Of a stretch of 64,000 nucleotides of DNA, positions 61,433-64,000 are shown piece after piece. Position 1 is the first letter of the stretch, and each line of letters begins with the position of its first letter. The position numbers and the translations under genes are program-made. This DNA comes from Aeromicrobium chenweiae (GTDB taxonomy: Bacteria; Actinomycetota; Actinomycetes; Propionibacteriales; Nocardioidaceae), in contig NZ_CP026952.1 of assembly GCF_003065605.1 (NCBI RefSeq), forward strand, positions 1,612,001 through 1,676,000, in the 5' to 3' direction. The notes under the pieces were generated by a model. The model was given only the letters and a program-made list of their open reading frames with translations, had not been told where the DNA came from and made no database searches.

Positions 61433-62188
61433 GTGGAGGACGTACTTAAGTTCATCGGGCCGGCAGCGCTCGCCGTGATCGTCACCTTGGCCGCTGCCGT
61501 TGGGGCCCGCGTGGGGGGCGAGGGCCGTCGGCTGCGACGTGAGCTGAACGCAGATGCGACTTACATCGGCGAGGTAGGTCAGAGTGCTGCGGCCGAGCTG
61601 CGTCAAGACATGGACGCAAGGACTCACCAGGTCGTGCTGTTCTCGCAGTTCCCACTCTACAAGTGGCTTGAAGTCCTTCTTTTCGGGTTCAGCGCTGCGT
61701 TCGCGTTGGGTATGGCGGCAGGCAACTGGAGCCTCATGACGGGCGACAAAGAGGAGTTCTTCAGTCTAGAAGCGATGTTCGCACCCTACGCAGCCACGCT
61801 GCTCGTAGGAGTTCCCACCTGGTATGTCCTGGCTCGGGGTTGGAATCGGAGGGCGAATGCACGGCTGCGCTACGCGGACCATCACTTGAACGCCGACTAC
61901 GTGAGTGAGCTCGAACTCGCGACCAGCGTTGCGCGGGTCATCACGGTTGTCTCCGGTTTGGTGGTTCTCGTAGCTGTACCGACGGCTGTAGGCGTGGCAA
62001 TGATGCAGAACCTCAAAAACTTCGCGCCCTCCGACTGGTTGGGGGTGGGAGCCCTAGTCACGTTCGACATTCTGACGATACTGAGTGTCCGCAACGCTAT
62101 GAAGGACAAAGACTTGGCGATGCGACTGCCGCGCTTCACCACCCTCATGGGGGCGACCACACTAGGCCAGTGGCCCGAGCGACCATGA
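61433..62188 (+). CDS. membrane protein of unknown function
   Basis: 251 residues. It has a single N-terminal membrane segment (PAALAVIVTLAAAVGARV), a charged cytoplasmic stretch, and four more hydrophobic segments (around 80-97, 118-136, 163-184, 198-215). No family recognised. TAGGCT exactly 6 bases before the GTG. Flanked on both sides by copies of the 18-bp motif. Confidence 0.65.
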   Translation: MEDVLKFIGPAALAVIVTLAAAVGARVGGEGRRLRRELNADATYIGEVGQSAAAELRQDMDARTHQVVLFSQFPLYKWLEVLLFGFSAAFALGMAAGNWSLMTGDKEEFFSLEAMFAPYAATLLVGVPTWYVLARGWNRRANARLRYADHHLNADYVSELELATSVARVITVVSGLVVLVAVPTAVGVAMMQNLKNFAPSDWLGVGALVTFDILTILSVRNAMKDKDLAMRLPRFTTLMGATTLGQWPERP

Positions 62189-62521
62189 GCCGATTGACAT
62201 CGCGTATCGGCGGTAGCGCTTCTCGGTCGGAATCGTTTTGGGTGGAATCTGACACGAGGCGCTACGGGCGCGCAAACCTTGCTCAACCTGAGCCGGCGAG
62301 TTCAGAGCCGTCGCATCCATCCAAAACAAGTTTCTATCCTGCTGCGAACATGCCCTTGGCGGCTTCCGCGGCTTCTGAGGAACTTCGGCCACGCCAATGC
62401 GGCAAGTTGACGCACCGATCGCCAACACGCATTCATGGCGTGAACGCAACGAGCAACAGGCCAAGACGGACGGGTGCACTAGGCTTCGGTGTCCACGACA
62501 AGCAACGCGATAGTTTCAATC
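62189..62521. other. non-coding interval holding 18-bp motif copy 5
   Basis: No gene with a credible start or composition on either strand. It contains the motif copy at 62397 and TAGGCT at 62480, which is only 3 bases from a GTG in the next gene's frame. Confidence 0.4.
62397..62414 (+). repeat. 18-bp intergenic motif, copy 5
   Basis: ATGCGGCAAGTTGACGCA. The TGCG and CGCA ends form a short inverted repeat, as in copies 3 and 4. Confidence 0.65.
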
Positions 62522-63079
62522 ATGTCGAAGGAGCAAGCCACGCTAGTTGCCGCGATCATCGCGGCAGTAGCCTCACTTCTCGTTCTAGTTGCGAACCTTC
62601 TGGGAACTCGCCGCGCGGAGATGCGAGCAGCCCATCGCACGGCACTGGTCAATCAACTTGAGAGTCTCGGCGAAGGAATCCACGAAACCGCGGCATCAGC
62701 GACCATTATCCGACGATTGCATTTGCAGAACGCAGAGACGAAAACTTGGCGTGATGACGACAAGTCTGGATCCGACAAGTTGAAGCTGGTTCGACCGAAG
62801 ATCAAATACACTCGGTACGCCGTAGACGAACCCCTACGCACCCTCTCGCGCATGCCAGAGTGGATTGCCACGTACAAGTCTGTCAAGCAGACAAACGCCG
62901 ATGAACTCCTCGAGGAGATGCAAAAGCTGGCCGGCGCGATCGATGAGGCCATTCGGTGGTCGTACAAGCGAGGACTTCCTCCGGGCCCGCTTCGTCGGTG
63001 GTGGCTTAAACGTCGGACCAAGCGCGTTCGAACGCTATGGGGTGCCCGTTTCGACGAAGCCGAGCCGCGTTCGGACTAG
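62522..63079 (+). CDS. hypothetical membrane-anchored protein
   Basis: 185 residues. One N-terminal transmembrane helix (LVAAIIAAVASLLVLVANLL), then a helical, charged cytoplasmic domain with LRTLSRMPEWIATYKSVKQTNADELLEEM. This resembles small N-anchored proteins of accessory regions, but no family is recognised. ATG 62522 is preceded by TAGTTT at 5 bases; a GTG at 62489 is the alternative. Confidence 0.6.
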   Translation: MSKEQATLVAAIIAAVASLLVLVANLLGTRRAEMRAAHRTALVNQLESLGEGIHETAASATIIRRLHLQNAETKTWRDDDKSGSDKLKLVRPKIKYTRYAVDEPLRTLSRMPEWIATYKSVKQTNADELLEEMQKLAGAIDEAIRWSYKRGLPPGPLRRWWLKRRTKRVRTLWGARFDEAEPRSD

Positions 63080-63399
63080 ACGCACGCGGGGGATTGACGC
63101 ATCGATCCCGATGTCGCGAGCGAACTCGGTGCCTTCGCAAGCCCGAGGTCTTTGTACTCTCCTCTCAAGAGGCCTTCGGGGCCCGCTGGGGCCGGCCCTG
63201 ATGCCCCACTTCTGAGGTACGACTCCCCCCCCCGCAACAGCGACGAGAGCCCACGCCAGCAAGGCAATGCCGCTAATGGCAGACCAACCCATGCCAGCAG
63301 AATTCGCACAACGCCCTTGGAGTAACCCGCCCGCTCATATAACCGAGCAGGCTAGGACAAGATTGGGCGGTACGTGTCGTGATTCGCTTCTCGGCATCT
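63080..63399. other. non-coding interval with 18-bp motif copy 6
   Basis: Begins with the motif copy 5 bases after the preceding stop. The remainder, including a run of nine C at 63226-63234, has no convincing ORF. Confidence 0.4.
63084..63101 (+). repeat. 18-bp intergenic motif, copy 6
   Basis: ACGCGGGGGATTGACGCA, immediately downstream of the gene ending at 63079. Confidence 0.65.
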
Positions 63400-63858
63400 T
63401 CAAGGCTGGTCTGGGGAGGCAGACGCCGGGACGTTGACCTGAACATCTGGTTTCGAAGGCGTGACAGCCCAGAGCGACAGGCCGACCAACGCTACTGCCA
63501 AGACTAGGAGCGTCTTTCCCGGAGTGAGATCCTTCAGGACTTTGAACGACTCTTCCAGGATCGCGCCTTCGGCCAAACCCTGAGTGTCAATGTCCTCATC
63601 TTTGGTCGTCGTCTCCGTGGTCTTAGTCATACGAAAGTCACCCAGAATGAGTCCAAATCCAGCGCCGAGAAGTATCCCCGCCACCGCCATTATCCCTGGT
63701 AGGAATGAACCCACCGGATCCTCGAGCCCCGCGATATTCTTCGACATTTGGTAGAAGACAACGCCTCCGACGCCTGCAAGAACAACCCCAGAACCTATCC
63801 AGATTTGCCAAGGAAGAATCGGCGCGTCACTGGATTCCTTCGTAGTCTTTTCCGTCAT
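63400..63858 (-). CDS. hypothetical membrane protein
   Basis: 152 residues with three transmembrane segments (about 16-35, 50-72, 119-137) and a polar, acidic loop between the second and third (KTTETTTKDEDIDTQGL). No family recognised. ATG 63858 behind GGGAG is preferred to a frame extension. The last ~140 bases of the window upstream of it show no gene. Confidence 0.65.
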   Translation of the reverse strand: MTEKTTKESSDAPILPWQIWIGSGVVLAGVGGVVFYQMSKNIAGLEDPVGSFLPGIMAVAGILLGAGFGLILGDFRMTKTTETTTKDEDIDTQGLAEGAILEESFKVLKDLTPGKTLLVLAVALVGLSLWAVTPSKPDVQVNVPASASPDQP

Positions 63859-64000
63859 TGGTGAACTCCCATCAGGCGAATCCGGCAGTGTGAGTACGAG
63901 CGTCCTAGGGTTGGCTCCCGTGCGCAATCGCCCTTTGGTGTCATCCCAGGCGGGCCTTAGGACCTGCCCCATCCTGAGGGGCATGGGCCGTAAGCTTGTG

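Noticed and set aside
53972..63101. The 18-bp motif as a -35 promoter element (TTGACG)
   Set aside because: Distances to the nearest downstream TANNNT boxes differ greatly (about 30 bases at copy 4, about 70 at copy 5, none at copy 6).
1..64000. tRNA, rRNA and CRISPR arrays
   Set aside because: I looked for T-loop-like sequences and regularly spaced repeats and saw none. The six 18-bp motifs are 0.6 to 5 kb apart and not a CRISPR.

Overview
The window is high-GC DNA with dense GTG/ATG-started genes, many 4-base ATGA/GTGA overlaps between genes, leaderless promoters of the TANNNT type, and two copies of the 13E12-type DUF222/HNH gene. Together these indicate an actinobacterium. A Propionibacteriales relative (Nocardioides/Aeromicrobium-like) is the best guess, but no rRNA or housekeeping marker is present to fix the genus. 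I found no tRNA, rRNA, CRISPR array or complete insertion sequence.

Layout. (1) 1-9.3 kb: a class A beta-lactamase running off the left edge, a glutamine synthetase-family enzyme, a methyltransferase, then a plus-strand series. That series holds a folate-reductase-like protein with a Cys-rich head (preceded by a 14-codon leaderless upstream ORF), a methyltransferase, an ECF sigma factor with a SnoaL-like tail, Arr rifampin ADP-ribosyltransferase, a DUF2975/XRE pair, SelO and a sigma-factor remnant. (2) 9.3-26.3 kb: an alpha/beta hydrolase, a ~2000-residue secreted alpha-L-rhamnosidase behind a LacI-type operator, a cyclodeaminase/formate-THF ligase pair, a membrane protein, a secreted repeat protein, TetR/aldo-keto reductase, VOC, OsmC, methyltransferases and an M23 peptidase. 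(3) 26.3-35.9 kb: signalling regulators (GAF-ANTAR, LuxR-type), DUF4287, GNAT, a SNF2-like helicase, DUF222 copy 1 and a frameshifted secreted repeat protein. (4) 36-46.3 kb: a type III polyketide synthase/methyltransferase/flavoprotein operon (phenolic lipid type), DUF6629, an RsbQ-like hydrolase coupled to a PAS-GGDEF-EAL protein, an ABC exporter and a NarL-type two-component system. (5) 46.3-52.8 kb: DUF222 copy 2, an HTH/class C serine hydrolase pair, a class II amidotransferase, and LysR/EamA with a decayed ridA gene. (6) 52.9-64 kb: an accessory stretch of mostly unrecognised, less GC-rich genes, many small or membrane-anchored, with six same-strand copies of an 18-bp motif in its gaps. 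It includes a three-gene unit with a divergent ADP-ribosyltransferase-like protein.

The best leads for something new are the 18-bp motif of the accessory stretch, the ADP-ribosyltransferase-like three-gene unit at 56.2-57.5 kb, the RsbQ-like hydrolase wired to a c-di-GMP enzyme, and two leaderless upstream ORFs that overlap the next start codon. At least 17 genes share a striking start architecture: a TANNNT -10 box exactly 6 (rarely 7) bases before the start codon. I used it to choose several starts.
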